The notes under the pieces are model-generated. The model had not been told where the DNA came from, did no database searches, and saw only the letters and a program-made list of their open reading frames with translations. 64,000 nt of DNA from Planctomycetaceae bacterium (lineage in GTDB: Bacteria > Planctomycetota > Planctomycetia > Pirellulales > Thermoguttaceae): contig JAAYAY010000028.1 in assembly GCA_012719125.1 (NCBI GenBank), forward strand, positions 100,282-164,281. The letters run 5' to 3'. Position numbers and translations under genes: made by a program. Positions 35,440 through 44,794 of the stretch are shown here, piece by piece (position 1 is the first letter of the stretch; each line of letters begins with the position of its first letter).

Positions 35440-35599
35440 CTCAGAAGCCGGAATTCGCTCGTAGCGTCAACCGGCGATTCTGTTTCAGAGGCGCAGAAGA
35501 TACTCGGCGTCCCGGTTTCTTGGCGCGGCCGCGCTCGCTCCTATATGATTGGGGCATGTTGCTGCCGTCTCACCTGAGTCCTGCCAGAAGGTGACCATT

Positions 35600-37036
35600 A
35601 TGAAACGCACTCTCCCGCTTCTCGCCCTTCTGTTGACCCCGCTGGCGGTTCTCCAGGCTGCCGAGAAGTCCCCTCCCGCCAAGCCCAACTTCATCGTCAT
35701 CAATATCGACGATCTCGGCTACGCCGACGTCGGCCCCTTCGGATCGCAGCTCAACCGCACGCCCAACCTCGACCGCATGGCCAAGGAGGGACGCAAGTTC
35801 ACCTCGTTCTACGCCGCGCCCGTCTGCTCGCCTTCACGGTCGTCCCTGATGACCGGTTGCTACCCGAAACGAGCGTTGCCCATACCACACGTGCTCTTCC
35901 CCGGCAACGACGTGGGGCTGGCCCCGGAAGAAGTGACGGTCGCCGAAGTGCTCAAAGCGGCCGGCTATACCACCGGCATCATCGGCAAGTGGCACCTGGG
36001 CGATCAGCCCGAGTTCCTGCCTTTGCAGCAGGGCTTCGATTCGTATTTCGGGTTGCCCTATTCGAACGACATGGGGCCGACCCAGGACGGCGTGAAGAGC
36101 GACCTGGACGCCCCGCTCCCCAAACCCAAGGAGAACGAGCAACCGCCGCTCCCCCTGATGCGGAACAACACCGTCCTCAAACGCGTCCTCCCCGACGACC
36201 AGCAGGCCCTGGTGGAACTCTACACCGACGAGGCCCTCAACTACATCGCCGCCCACAAGGCCGAACCGTTCTTCCTCTACCTGGCCCACAGCGCCGTTCA
36301 CTTCCCCATCTACCCCGGCAAGCAGTGGGCCGGCAAGTCGCCCCACGGGTACTACTCCGACTGGGTCGAACAGGTCGATTGGAGCGTGGGACAAGTGTTG
36401 GACGCCGTCCGAAACGAGGGACTGTCGGAGCGAACCCTCGTGATCTTCACCAGCGACAACGGCGGAACCAAGCGGGCCGTCAACTCGCCGCTCCGCGGCT
36501 TCAAGGGAAGCACGCTCGAAGGCGGCGTGCGGGTTCCCATGATCGCCTGGTGGCCCGGCCAGGTTCCCGCAGGTACCCAGTGCGACGCCATCACCGGCAT
36601 GTTCGACGTCCTCCCAACCTGTGCTGCCCTCGCTGGCGGAAACGTGCCCGGCGACCGCAAGATCGACGGCGCCAATATCTGGCCCCAAATGGCGGGAGAT
36701 GCCGACGCTAAGCCGGCCCACGAGACCTTCTACTACTATCGCGGCCTGCAACTTCAAGCCGTCCGCTGCGGCGACTGGAAGCTGGAACTTCCGCCCGCCA
36801 AGAATCCCAAGGCCAAGGCAAAGCTCTACAACTTGAAAACCGACATCGGCGAAGCAACCGACGTGGCCGCCGCCAATGCCGAAGTGGTCGAGAAACTGCA
36901 AGCGTTGGTCGAAGCCATGAAGAACGATCTCGGGATCGACGGGGAAGCCCCCGGCTCGCGCCCGCTGGGTAAGGTGGAGGACGCCCAGCCACTCATCGGG
37001 CAAGACGGGAAGGTGCGGGAGGGATTTGAGCCATGA
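35600..37036 (+). CDS. Secreted sulfatase
   Basis: 478 residues from ATG 35600 with a signal peptide (MKRTLPLLALLLTPLAVLQA). The calcium-binding start is NFIVINIDDLGYADVG, and the active-site C-S-P-S-R (AAPVCSPSRSSLMTG) is modified to formylglycine by a sulfatase-modifying enzyme. Further motifs are GKWHLGD and a C-terminal metal-site FTSDNGG. It is a type I sulfatase of the arylsulfatase A/N-acetylgalactosamine-6-sulfatase kind, typical of planctomycetes that feed on sulfated algal or host glycans. The next gene starts inside its stop codon. Confidence 0.93.
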   Translation: MKRTLPLLALLLTPLAVLQAAEKSPPAKPNFIVINIDDLGYADVGPFGSQLNRTPNLDRMAKEGRKFTSFYAAPVCSPSRSSLMTGCYPKRALPIPHVLFPGNDVGLAPEEVTVAEVLKAAGYTTGIIGKWHLGDQPEFLPLQQGFDSYFGLPYSNDMGPTQDGVKSDLDAPLPKPKENEQPPLPLMRNNTVLKRVLPDDQQALVELYTDEALNYIAAHKAEPFFLYLAHSAVHFPIYPGKQWAGKSPHGYYSDWVEQVDWSVGQVLDAVRNEGLSERTLVIFTSDNGGTKRAVNSPLRGFKGSTLEGGVRVPMIAWWPGQVPAGTQCDAITGMFDVLPTCAALAGGNVPGDRKIDGANIWPQMAGDADAKPAHETFYYYRGLQLQAVRCGDWKLELPPAKNPKAKAKLYNLKTDIGEATDVAAANAEVVEKLQALVEAMKNDLGIDGEAPGSRPLGKVEDAQPLIGQDGKVREGFEP

Positions 37037-38235
37037 CCGAACGCATCCTATTCCTAGTGTGCAAGACGCGCCGTTCTCCAATCTCACCGATGCGTCTACT
37101 CATCGGCTGCTGCCTGTCCTGGCTCCTTCTCGCCAGTCCGGTACAATCCGGCGACTTGCCGCAATTCAAACAGCACACCATCACCGACTCCATCCAGTTC
37201 GGCTACCAACTCGTGGCCGTCGATCTGACGGGCGACGGCAAGAAAGACCTGATTGCGATCGACGAACGGGCCACCGAGGTGGCCTGGTTCGAGAATCCAA
37301 GCTGGACGCGTCATGTCCTGGCCCAGGACGTACCGCGTCCCTTGAATGCCGCCTGCCACGACGTCGACGGAGACGGCACGCCCGAAGTCGTGTTGGCCTA
37401 CCAGTTCGAATCCCGCCCGGAACAGAGCGTGGGCAACGTCGTGCTGCTCAAGAGCGGGCCCGACATCCGCAAGCCGTGGACGGGTCGCGAGATCGATCGC
37501 GTTCCCACCGCCCACCGCGTCCGCTTCATCGATCCCGAGGGCAACGGCAACAAGGTCCTGCTGCTCGGCCCGCTGGTCGACAAACGCTATCCGCCCCAGC
37601 AAGGCGATCAGACACCCGTCTACCTCTACCGGCCCGGCCAGTGGCAGCGCGAAACAATCACCCGCGTGCCGGGCGGCGTACTCCACGCCATCCATCCTGT
37701 GAGCTGGGACGGCAGCCCGCGGCAGCAATTGCTGACGGCCAGCTTTCTGGGCCTCCACCGCCTCGAGTTTGCCGAGGGCCGGTGGAAAGCCACACAGATC
37801 TCGCCCGGCGATCCCCGCCCGTGGCCCGATTGCGGCAGCAGCGAGGTGCGCCTGGGCCGGCTGGGCGAGAATCGCTTTCTGGCCGTCATCGAACCGTGGC
37901 ACGGCAACCAGGTCGTCGTCTACCTCCCCGACGGCGATCGGTGGACTCGCACGGTCATCGAAGACCAGATGCAGAACGGCCATGCCCTGGGCGTGGGCGA
38001 TCTGGACGGCGACGGCCGCGACGAAATCGTGGCTGGATTCCGCGGCAAGGGTCACCAACTGTCGATCTACCAGGCCGCCGATAGCGAGGGCAAACAGTGG
38101 ACAAAAACCGTTCTCGACGACGGAGGGATGGCCGGGGCCGACTGCATCATCGAAGACCTCACCGGCGACGGGCGGCCCGACATCGTCTGCATCGGCGCGT
38201 CGACCGCCAACGTGAAACTCTATGAGAGCCTATAG
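37033..38235 (+). CDS. Secreted VCBS/FG-GAP repeat protein
   Basis: 400 residues; the ATG at 37033 overlaps the sulfatase stop and has GGAGGG upstream. A second ATG at 37090 (MRLLIGCCLSWLLLASPVQS) starts exactly at the signal peptide and is the alternative. The body has integrin-like FG-GAP/VCBS repeats with calcium loops: VDLTGDGKKDLIAID, HDVDGDGTPEVVLAY, GDLDGDGRDEIVAGF and EDLTGDGRPDIVCIG. These are beta-propeller adhesion or scaffolding modules. Coupling to a sulfatase suggests that the two products act together at the cell surface. Confidence 0.85.
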   Translation: MTERILFLVCKTRRSPISPMRLLIGCCLSWLLLASPVQSGDLPQFKQHTITDSIQFGYQLVAVDLTGDGKKDLIAIDERATEVAWFENPSWTRHVLAQDVPRPLNAACHDVDGDGTPEVVLAYQFESRPEQSVGNVVLLKSGPDIRKPWTGREIDRVPTAHRVRFIDPEGNGNKVLLLGPLVDKRYPPQQGDQTPVYLYRPGQWQRETITRVPGGVLHAIHPVSWDGSPRQQLLTASFLGLHRLEFAEGRWKATQISPGDPRPWPDCGSSEVRLGRLGENRFLAVIEPWHGNQVVVYLPDGDRWTRTVIEDQMQNGHALGVGDLDGDGRDEIVAGFRGKGHQLSIYQAADSEGKQWTKTVLDDGGMAGADCIIEDLTGDGRPDIVCIGASTANVKLYESL

Positions 38236-38240
38236 TACAA

Positions 38241-38440
38241 TTACCCCGTCTCTGCAATCTCCCCGCTGCACTCCTGGATCCTGCGGATCGCCGTGAGGAT
38301 GTGATCCATGTCGCCCTTGTTGGTGAGGAACAGCCTCTGCGACAAGCCGACCGTCGTGTCGCACACCTGGCGGTTGCCTTTCAGAGCCTCGAAACCCTCG
38401 CGGCAGTTCTTGAGCCGCTTCTCGCCGTCGGTCGGCACGG
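38241..38440 (-). pseudogene. C-terminal fragment of a DegT/DnrJ/EryC1-type aminotransferase
   Basis: The last 60 residues of this frame (CREGFEALKGNRQVCDTTVG, LSQRLFLTNKGDMDHILTAI, RRIQECSGEIAE) match the C-terminal end of DegT/DnrJ/EryC1/StrS PLP-dependent enzymes, where a L-x-L-x-x-x-(D/E)-M-D-x-I-x-x-A motif is usual. The PLP domain is missing. Upstream, the frame runs into low-complexity sequence. Confidence 0.45.
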
Positions 38441-38998
38441 TACACAACGTACTCCGCCAACTCCTGTTCAACTCCAAACCCCGCCTTCGACCTGCCTTCT
38501 TCGTGCCACCCTTCCCATACCTCACCCCACTCCGCGCCCCGCAAAGCCAGATCCCTCCAACATTGCACCATTCCATGATTCCACCATTCCTCCTTTCCCT
38601 CTTCCGTCATTCCCTTGCCCCCATTCCCTTGTCGATCTCTTCCCCTCGTCTCTCCTCACCCCATTCAGCCGCACCACCACCCGCAAGAAACCCTGCAAAA
38701 ATCCCACCCACTATGGAATAAGGTACTGTACATGCGTATCATATACTAGGGACTCCCTGTCCTCCCAACTCGCATTCGTCCGCCGATGAAGAAAAAAACA
38801 TAGACAAAACCGCAACTACCACCGGAGAGGGGCCTCGCCATGCACGCCTGGCGAACGATCCGAAGTTCCTATGCAACAAACATTTACAATCAGATGGTCG
38901 CAGACCCTTGCGATCGACGACGAACGGTAAAACTTCGAAGATACGAATCGCCCGCCGACCCCGACTCCCAAACCCTGAACCCCCAACCCCCAAACCCT
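38441..38998. other. Gene-free degenerate region with CCATTCC-type simple repeats
   Basis: Contains a low-complexity stretch of CATTCCA/CCATTCC units around 38563-38640 (related sequence at 46412-46450) and GT-poor, AC-rich filler. No gene with coding character is visible. Confidence 0.6.
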
Positions 38999-39133
38999 GA
39001 TTCCTTTCACCTCCCGCGTCCCGTCCAACTGAAACTCCGCCACCAGACTGCCGTCTTTCTGCGGCGTCAGTTGCTGGCTCGGGCGCCAGGTCGGCTCCCA
39101 CAAACATGCGCGCACCCTACGCGAATTCCGGAT
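38999..39133 (-). pseudogene. Fragment of a WYL-domain regulator
   Basis: One frame reads WEPTWRPSQQLTPQKDGS followed by LVAEFQLDGTREVKGI, which is the C-terminal core of WYL domains (W-x-P-S-Q-x-L-x-x-x-x-D-G-S, then L-x-G-T-x-E-V). It is cut off on both sides: by intergenic sequence and by a simple repeat rich in GGTTTGGG-like units. Only about 40 residues remain, so it is a dead remnant. From 39134 to the next gene I see nothing. Confidence 0.45.
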
Positions 39134-39301
39134 GAACCAAAAGAATGCCGGGAACATTGCCCAACGCCCCCTCTTTCGCCTCTCCCTCAGTATGGTGGTT
39201 CAGTTTTCCTCTTGAACCCAATCCGGAGTTCTATATAATCATATTACTATACACATGTATATATTCCGAGCAGGGCCTGGCCGATGCACGACTCCCTTCC
39301 A

Positions 39302-41356
39302 TCACATCGCCGGCTGCTCCCCCGCATCCAGCGGCTCGACGACCTTCGTCGTCTCCGCCGGCAGCGTCCCCACCAGATCCGGCAGGTCGTACACCCGCAG
39401 GGCCCCGTGAACCAGGTTCACGAACTGGTTCTTCGACTGCGGCGTGTGAACGACATTGTGCCACGAAACCAGGCTGTTCCGCAGCGTGACGCTGGCGAAC
39501 AACCCCGGCTCCAACGCGGCAGCGTGCAAGGCAGGGGGACCGACCCGACCGACGCTAATCAGGCGGACTGGGCGCGGATCGCCCGACCTCTGATACAGGG
39601 CCAAAGATCGGGCAGAGGCCTGAATCTCTTCGGCTCGCATCGCCAGGAGCGACGTGCCGAGCAGATAGGCAATGGTCGCCTCACGCCAATCCGGCGGCAG
39701 ATAGCTGCCGTAGGAGTGTTTGCCGGTAGGCATCGTTTCACCGATGCCCGACAGATCGACCGCCAGCACGAGGTGACCGTCGCGCACAAGCTTCTCGATC
39801 GGCCCGCCCGGCGCCGAGTCCGCTTGCTTGCCGTCGGCGTGCAGATAGAGATAAGCATCCCCCTGCTCGGTCTTCGGGACAAACAGCAAGCCGGGCAGCG
39901 CAACTCCCGTCTCCGGCCGGAGCAGGATCCTGTCGATACGATAACCGTCGCGTTGGATATCGCCGATCTTCTCCATGCTCGCAGGGCCGACGGAACGGAT
40001 GCCGGCAACGCGCCGGACTTCCTCAAGAGCCTTGGTCTTGTCCTGGCCTTGCCAGATGCGGCGCCGGTCCCGGGCGAGTTTCTCTTCCAGTTCGGCGTTC
40101 AAATCGTAGACGCTGCGGGCGCCGTCCAGCAGCATGACCTCGCCCTTGGGCGTGCACCAGACGTCTTCGTCCTTGGCCACGGGGAATTCGGTTTCGGTGA
40201 TCGCGTCGTCGATCTTGAGCAGCCAGCGGCGCATCCAGCGAGTGGCGGCGACGCGCATCTCCTCAGGAAAGCCGTGGCCGCCAGCCACCTCGATCAAGTC
40301 GACCCGTTCGGGGAACCCGAGATGGCCGTACCAGCGCTTGCCCTGGCGGAAATTCTGCCACGCCCCGGTGATGTCGAAGTAATCGCCGGTGGCGGTCATG
40401 ATCAGCGTGGGCCTGGCCGCCCGCATCAGGGTGTAGTCGGGATGGTCCATGCCGAACTGGATCTGGCCGAAGATGGTCTGTTCGGCGTCCTGGGGACCGA
40501 TCGTTTCGAGCAGCCGGCGGAAGGTGGTCAGGTAACAGCCGGGGGCGGCGGCCTGGATGCGGTCGTCGAGGGCCATCAGGTAGCTGGTCATCGTGCCGCC
40601 CCCCGAGATGCCCGTGCAGCCGATCCGTTTCGGATCGACTTCCGGACGGGAGCACAGGTAGTCGATGGCTCGGATTCCGTCCCAGATCCGGTAGGTGGCC
40701 GTGTTCCGCCCCAGCAAGACGGCGCCCACGCCCGTCATGTTGTGCCCCATGGTGCTGCTGGTGATGATCGGCTTGCCGTCCGCGCCGAGCAGTTGGTGCC
40801 GTTCGCCCTGATCGATGGGATCGTAGCACAAAGCCGCCATGCCGTTCTTGGCGATCAGGATCGGCGCCCGCTGATAGAGGTCGCGGGCCTTGCCGTTGGA
40901 ACTGTGCCCGCAAGGAACGAGTACGGCGGGGAAGGGCGGCTCGCCTTCCGGCAGGTAGAGAATGGCGGTGACGAAGTGTTTCGGTTGACTCTCGAAGATG
41001 ACCTTCTCGATGCGGTAGCCGTCGCGCTGCTCGCGGCCGGTGACTTGCGGATTCAATGGCGTCCGCTCGGGCAGGCCGCCGAGTTGCTGAATGTAGAACT
41101 CGTGCATCCGTTTCTGGTAGGCGGCGATCTGCTCGGGTGTTTCGATCTTCTCGAACTCGGCGTCCCGCCGCTCGGTGGCCTCGAAGACCTTCTCCATGAG
41201 ATAGGCGTGCAGCATCTCGCCGGGAGCGATGCCGCCGGCCTGCTCGGGCAGGACGTTGAGATTCTCGGCCGGTTCGGCGGCCGGGAGCCGAGTTGCCGAA
41301 GACAAGAGGAAGAGGCCGAGGATCGTGGCAAGAATGGGCGTCGAGTTGGCGTTCAT
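39302..41356 (-). CDS. Secreted two-domain alpha/beta hydrolase (acetyl xylan esterase-like)
   Basis: 684 residues from ATG 41356 with a signal peptide (MNANSTPILATILGLFLLSS); the frame extends upstream but the signal fixes the start. The first hydrolase domain has the nucleophile serine in GCTGISGGGTMTS, the aspartate in IMTATGDYFDITG, and histidine in VAGGHGFPEE. The second half (GDIQRDGYRIDRILLRPE, AYLYLHADGKQ, LVLAVDLSGIGETM) repeats the same fold but lacks a nucleophile elbow, so it is a degenerate copy. This tandem arrangement is typical of planctomycete esterases. Confidence 0.8.
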   Translation of the reverse strand: MNANSTPILATILGLFLLSSATRLPAAEPAENLNVLPEQAGGIAPGEMLHAYLMEKVFEATERRDAEFEKIETPEQIAAYQKRMHEFYIQQLGGLPERTPLNPQVTGREQRDGYRIEKVIFESQPKHFVTAILYLPEGEPPFPAVLVPCGHSSNGKARDLYQRAPILIAKNGMAALCYDPIDQGERHQLLGADGKPIITSSTMGHNMTGVGAVLLGRNTATYRIWDGIRAIDYLCSRPEVDPKRIGCTGISGGGTMTSYLMALDDRIQAAAPGCYLTTFRRLLETIGPQDAEQTIFGQIQFGMDHPDYTLMRAARPTLIMTATGDYFDITGAWQNFRQGKRWYGHLGFPERVDLIEVAGGHGFPEEMRVAATRWMRRWLLKIDDAITETEFPVAKDEDVWCTPKGEVMLLDGARSVYDLNAELEEKLARDRRRIWQGQDKTKALEEVRRVAGIRSVGPASMEKIGDIQRDGYRIDRILLRPETGVALPGLLFVPKTEQGDAYLYLHADGKQADSAPGGPIEKLVRDGHLVLAVDLSGIGETMPTGKHSYGSYLPPDWREATIAYLLGTSLLAMRAEEIQASARSLALYQRSGDPRPVRLISVGRVGPPALHAAALEPGLFASVTLRNSLVSWHNVVHTPQSKNQFVNLVHGALRVYDLPDLVGTLPAETTKVVEPLDAGEQPAM

Positions 41357-41476
41357 GGCAGGTCTCCGCGGGCAGGGGGCGATCAGGGAACGGAGTTCAC
41401 TGGCTGCCAGTCTAGCCGCTGCACCAGCGAAAAGAAACCCGCGGGTCCCCCTCACCGTCATGCCCGCGAAGGCCTT

Positions 41477-41866
41477 TCAGAACTCGATTTCCTCGTCCCA
41501 GCAGGGGCATTTGGGCGACTTGGGATCGAGCGGTCTCTCGCATTCGGTGCACCATATATGGCCGCACTGGTAGCAGCGGCCTACGATGATGTTGTCGATT
41601 TCCGGATCGTTTTCGCAGTTCCCCGTGTCGGAGCTGCCGCACTTGGGACAGTCGCCCACCAGGATCCTGTTGACAAAATCCTCCGCCGATTCGCTCTCGG
41701 CCATCACAGCCCCCAGCTCGCCCAAGGCGTCGAGAGGCATCTGATCGAGAAATTCCCTCATCATTTCGAACTCTTCCGCGGAAGGCTGTTCCTCGACGGC
41801 CGCTTCACAGAAGGGGCAAGCTTTGGCGTTCTTCGGCAGCTTCCTCAGACAGTTCCAGCACTTCAT
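41477..41866 (-). CDS. Double zinc-ribbon protein
   Basis: 129 residues from ATG 41866. It begins MKCWNCLRKLPKNAKACPFC (ribbon 1, two CxxC). A helical linker (MMREFLDQMPLDALGELG) follows, and then CPKCGSSD with CYQCGHIWCTECERP (ribbon 2, with extra cysteines). No enzyme domain. It is likely a small nucleic-acid- or protein-binding adaptor. It sits between the secreted hydrolase and recJ on the same strand, 110 and 96 bases away. Confidence 0.7.
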   Translation of the reverse strand: MKCWNCLRKLPKNAKACPFCEAAVEEQPSAEEFEMMREFLDQMPLDALGELGAVMAESESAEDFVNRILVGDCPKCGSSDTGNCENDPEIDNIIVGRCYQCGHIWCTECERPLDPKSPKCPCWDEEIEF

Positions 41867-41962
41867 CTTGACCGCCTCCCAAAGCGGGGCAAGCCCGCAG
41901 CCAAACCTCCACAAGAACATGCGCGCACCATGCGCACCAGTCCCGAACTGAGACTCCAGAAG

Positions 41963-43702
41963 TCATGGGGTCCGCCAATCCACCAGGTGCAGCTCCACGT
42001 TGCGCCGCCCGCGGAAGGTGTTGATCACCGGGCGGAAGGCAACGTCCAGCGGCCGGCCCGCCGCGGCGATCTCCTCGGCCCATTCGCCGCCGCCGAAGGC
42101 CACCGCTCGCAGGGTCACGTTGTGTTGGGTCAGCTTGAGGGCCAGATGATGCCCACCCGATCCCATGGGACGGGGCGGCTCGGCAAGCGACACGCCGCTG
42201 GTGCACAGCAGCGGCCGCAAGTTGGCCTGGCCGAAGGGGCCGAGTTGCTCAATCTGATCGACCACTCGCAGGGTGAAGGCGTTCAGCGGGGCCTCCGCGT
42301 CGATCTTCAACTCCGCGATACGCAGTTCCTCGGTGATTTCCTGCTCGACCACCTCGCAGAAGGCGTGGCGGAACTCGTCGACCTGGCGATCGTCGATGGT
42401 CAACCCGGCCGCTGCCGCGTGGCCCCCGTGACCGATCAGGTACTCGCTGCAGCGGGACAGGGCGGCGTGCAAGTCGAACCCCGGCACGCTTCGGCAGGAA
42501 CCCACACCGGGCTTGATCCCGAGTTGGTCCTGGGCGATCAGAATGGTCGGGCGCTGGTACTTCTCGGCGATGCGTCCGGCGACGATCCCGATCACGCCCG
42601 GGTGCCAGCCGCGATCGGCCAGAACCAGGGCCGCATCCTCGGCCGGATTGTACTGCTCTTTCGCTTGCTTGTTCGCCGCGAGATAGATGCTGCGTTCCAG
42701 CGTCTGCCGGCTTTCGTTGAGCCCGTGCAGGTATCGGGCCAGTTCCTCGGCGCGATCGGGCCGATCGGTGACGAGCAACTCGATGGCCAGTTGAGCCTGG
42801 CCCAGCCGGCCGGCCGCGTTGAGTCGCGGGCCGAGCACGAAACCGATGTCTTCCGCGTCGAGGGCGGGCTTGGTGTTGAGTTCCGTGATCCGCATCAGGG
42901 CTTCCAGGCCCAATCCCGGCTTGTCCTTGAGGCTCACCAGCCCGTGGCGAACGAGAACGCGGTTTTCGTCCACGAGCGGCACGACGTCGGCCACCGTGCC
43001 CATGGCGGCAAGCCCCACGGCCGAGACGAGAAAGTCTCGCATGTGCGGGCTGACACGCTTGGCGCCCGAGGCCCGTTGGCAGAGGGCCCAGGCCAGCTTG
43101 AGGGCAACGCCCGAGCCGCTCAGGCCGGCGAAGGGATAGTCGCGGCCGGGCAAGTTGGGATGAACGATCGCCGACGCCTCGGGCAATCGCTCGGCCGGTT
43201 CATGGTGATCGGTGACGATCAGATCGATTCCGGCCTCGCGAGCCGTCTGGGCCTCGGCAACGCTGGCAATGCCGCAGTCGACCGTGACGAGAACCTGGCT
43301 GCCTCGTTCGGCCAACGAACGAACCGCCTCGTGGTTCATGCCGTAGCCTTCGTCGAGACGGCTCGGCACGTAGTAGTTGACTTCGGCACCGAGGAGCCGC
43401 AGGCATTTCAGCAGGATGGCCGTTCCGGTGATTCCGTCGACATCGTAGTCGCCGTAGACGGTGATGGAACGCCGCGCCTTGATCGCTTCGTGCAGGCGTT
43501 CCGCCGCCGTGGAGCAATCGGGCAGAAGGTTCGGGTCGCGAAGATCCGAGAGCTTGGGATCGAGAAACTCTCGAGCCGCACCGGGATCGCGAATGCCGCG
43601 GCAGATCAACAGTTGCGCGACAACCGCCGACACGCCCGCGGACTGTTGCAGCCGGGCAATGTGGTCGCCGTCGTGAGGATGAATTCGCCAGCGCTTCGGC
43701 AT
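41963..43702 (-). CDS. recJ: Single-stranded-DNA-specific exonuclease RecJ
   Basis: 579 residues, normal for RecJ. DHH-family motifs appear in order: ITVYGDYDVDGITGTAIL, VTVDCGIASV, LIVTDHHEPAERLPEA (the DHH signature) and GLSGSGVALKLAWAL. The DHHA1 domain has YLIGHGGHAAAAGLTI, and the OB-fold ending has QIEQLGPFGQANLRPLL. RecJ chews ssDNA 5' to 3' in RecF-pathway recombination, mismatch repair and replication-fork repair. It lies 78 bases downstream of rpmG on the same strand. Confidence 0.95.
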   Translation of the reverse strand: MPKRWRIHPHDGDHIARLQQSAGVSAVVAQLLICRGIRDPGAAREFLDPKLSDLRDPNLLPDCSTAAERLHEAIKARRSITVYGDYDVDGITGTAILLKCLRLLGAEVNYYVPSRLDEGYGMNHEAVRSLAERGSQVLVTVDCGIASVAEAQTAREAGIDLIVTDHHEPAERLPEASAIVHPNLPGRDYPFAGLSGSGVALKLAWALCQRASGAKRVSPHMRDFLVSAVGLAAMGTVADVVPLVDENRVLVRHGLVSLKDKPGLGLEALMRITELNTKPALDAEDIGFVLGPRLNAAGRLGQAQLAIELLVTDRPDRAEELARYLHGLNESRQTLERSIYLAANKQAKEQYNPAEDAALVLADRGWHPGVIGIVAGRIAEKYQRPTILIAQDQLGIKPGVGSCRSVPGFDLHAALSRCSEYLIGHGGHAAAAGLTIDDRQVDEFRHAFCEVVEQEITEELRIAELKIDAEAPLNAFTLRVVDQIEQLGPFGQANLRPLLCTSGVSLAEPPRPMGSGGHHLALKLTQHNVTLRAVAFGGGEWAEEIAAAGRPLDVAFRPVINTFRGRRNVELHLVDWRTP

Positions 43703-43780
43703 GGAAGAGCCTCGCGTGGACCACGGCGTCCGAACCTCGCCGTGGCGGGACCCGGAGGCCGCTCAAGCTGCGAGAGCCGC

Positions 43781-43951
43781 CTACTTCTTCTTCTCGGTGT
43801 GCATCGTGTGCTTGCGCGTCCGCGGGCAGTACTTGGAGAGCTTGAGCTTCTCGCCGCCCGGCTTCCGCCGCAACGTGTAGTTGTAGTCCCCGCACTCTTC
43901 GCAAACGAGGAAGACCGATTCCGCCTTCTTCTTTTTTCCGCCCTTGGCCAT
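43781..43951 (-). CDS. rpmG: 50S ribosomal protein bL33
   Basis: 56 residues from ATG 43951. The sequence [20 protein letters not shown] then [20 protein letters not shown] and [16 protein letters not shown] is a standard bacterial L33 of the cysteine-containing (zinc-binding) type, with C-E-E-C present and a single cysteine in the second site (YCPRTRKH). The usual fourth cysteine is replaced by arginine, so the zinc site may be incomplete. An in-frame extension upstream has no support. Confidence 0.93.
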   Translation of the reverse strand: MAKGGKKKKAESVFLVCEECGDYNYTLRRKPGGEKLKLSKYCPRTRKHTMHTEKKK

Positions 43952-44135
43952 GAAAGAAATCTCCGAGTCTCGCCGGTTCCCGATGGATATTGCGAGGCGA
44001 TCCTCCCCCGGCACGCTTTCCAGCATGAACCGAAGGTCGCCTGGTCGTCGTCCTGGTACCAAGTCTTTTCGGCAAAAGCCGAATTGGGCATTCTACCAAA
44101 TAGGAGCGTTTTGGAAATCCCCCCGGGGCGTCGGT

Positions 44136-44262
44136 CAGGGGAACTGCAAAGTAGCAGGCACTCTCCGAGTGCCGTCCGAAAAACTGCCGGAAACCTCCGA
44201 TTTCCCACAAACGGCGCTCGGAGCAGCTTTTCTTGCCACAGTAGGACTTGGCAGTTCCCCTG
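44136..44262. mobile_element. MITE-like element, short copy
   Basis: 127 bases bounded by CAGGGGAACTGC-AA and TT-GGCAGTTCCCCTG, an almost perfect terminal inverted repeat. Inside it has one GTAGCAGGCACT-CTCCG-AGTGCC unit, AACTGCCGGAAA, CGATTTCCC and CGGCGCTCGGAG, the block order of the copy at 23878-24126. The hairpin GGCACT/AGTGCC here replaces GGCACG/CGTGCC there, a paired change. Confidence 0.75.
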
Positions 44263-44794
44263 GGTGCCTGTGGCGCCGATGTACACGGACGCCCGCCCGA
44301 CTTCGGCAGCCCCCTCCTGCCGTTCGCCGTTTCTCGCACGGGCTCTTGGCGGAAATCAGGCCCGCCTGTCGGCCTGCGACGAGTTGGATCGTCGTGCATG
44401 CCACCTGAAAGAGCTAGGTCCCAGTTCTGCATTCTCTTCCTGGGCACCGCCCTGTTTCTCCCTCGAAAGGCGGGCAAATACTGGTGGTCTACATCGCAAG
44501 AAGGTAAATTGGGAGTATGGAGATTCCGTGGGCCTCGGGCACGATTGGAGGCCCAATCTCCACGCCTGGCCGTGCTCACCGAGGGGGGGACGCCGATGGA
44601 CGCGTTCCGGCAGGGTCTGGCGAGACCGACTGCAACTCATCATCTGCGATTCGAACGCTGTTTTCTGGTGCCAGAAACAGCCGAACTCCGTCTTTTCAGA
44701 ACGGCCCCCGCGCCGGATTCCGGTTCCTGATTCAGCATTGAGGAACTCGGAACTTCGGTGCCCTTGCGGAAGGCTCGGTGTGGAAGGAAAGGTT
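44263..44794. other. Gene-free stretch upstream of the cyclase-repeat gene
   Basis: No coding frame on either strand shows recognisable domains or a good start. It presumably holds the promoter of the gene at 44795. Confidence 0.5.

Noticed and set aside
39284..44794. A very long open frame on the plus strand (part of over 2300 codons ending with the cyclase-repeat gene)
   Set aside because: It is antisense to the two-domain hydrolase and RecJ, whose motifs are clear; the open frame is a consequence of GC-rich codon usage on the other strand. Only 44795-46378 of it is real.
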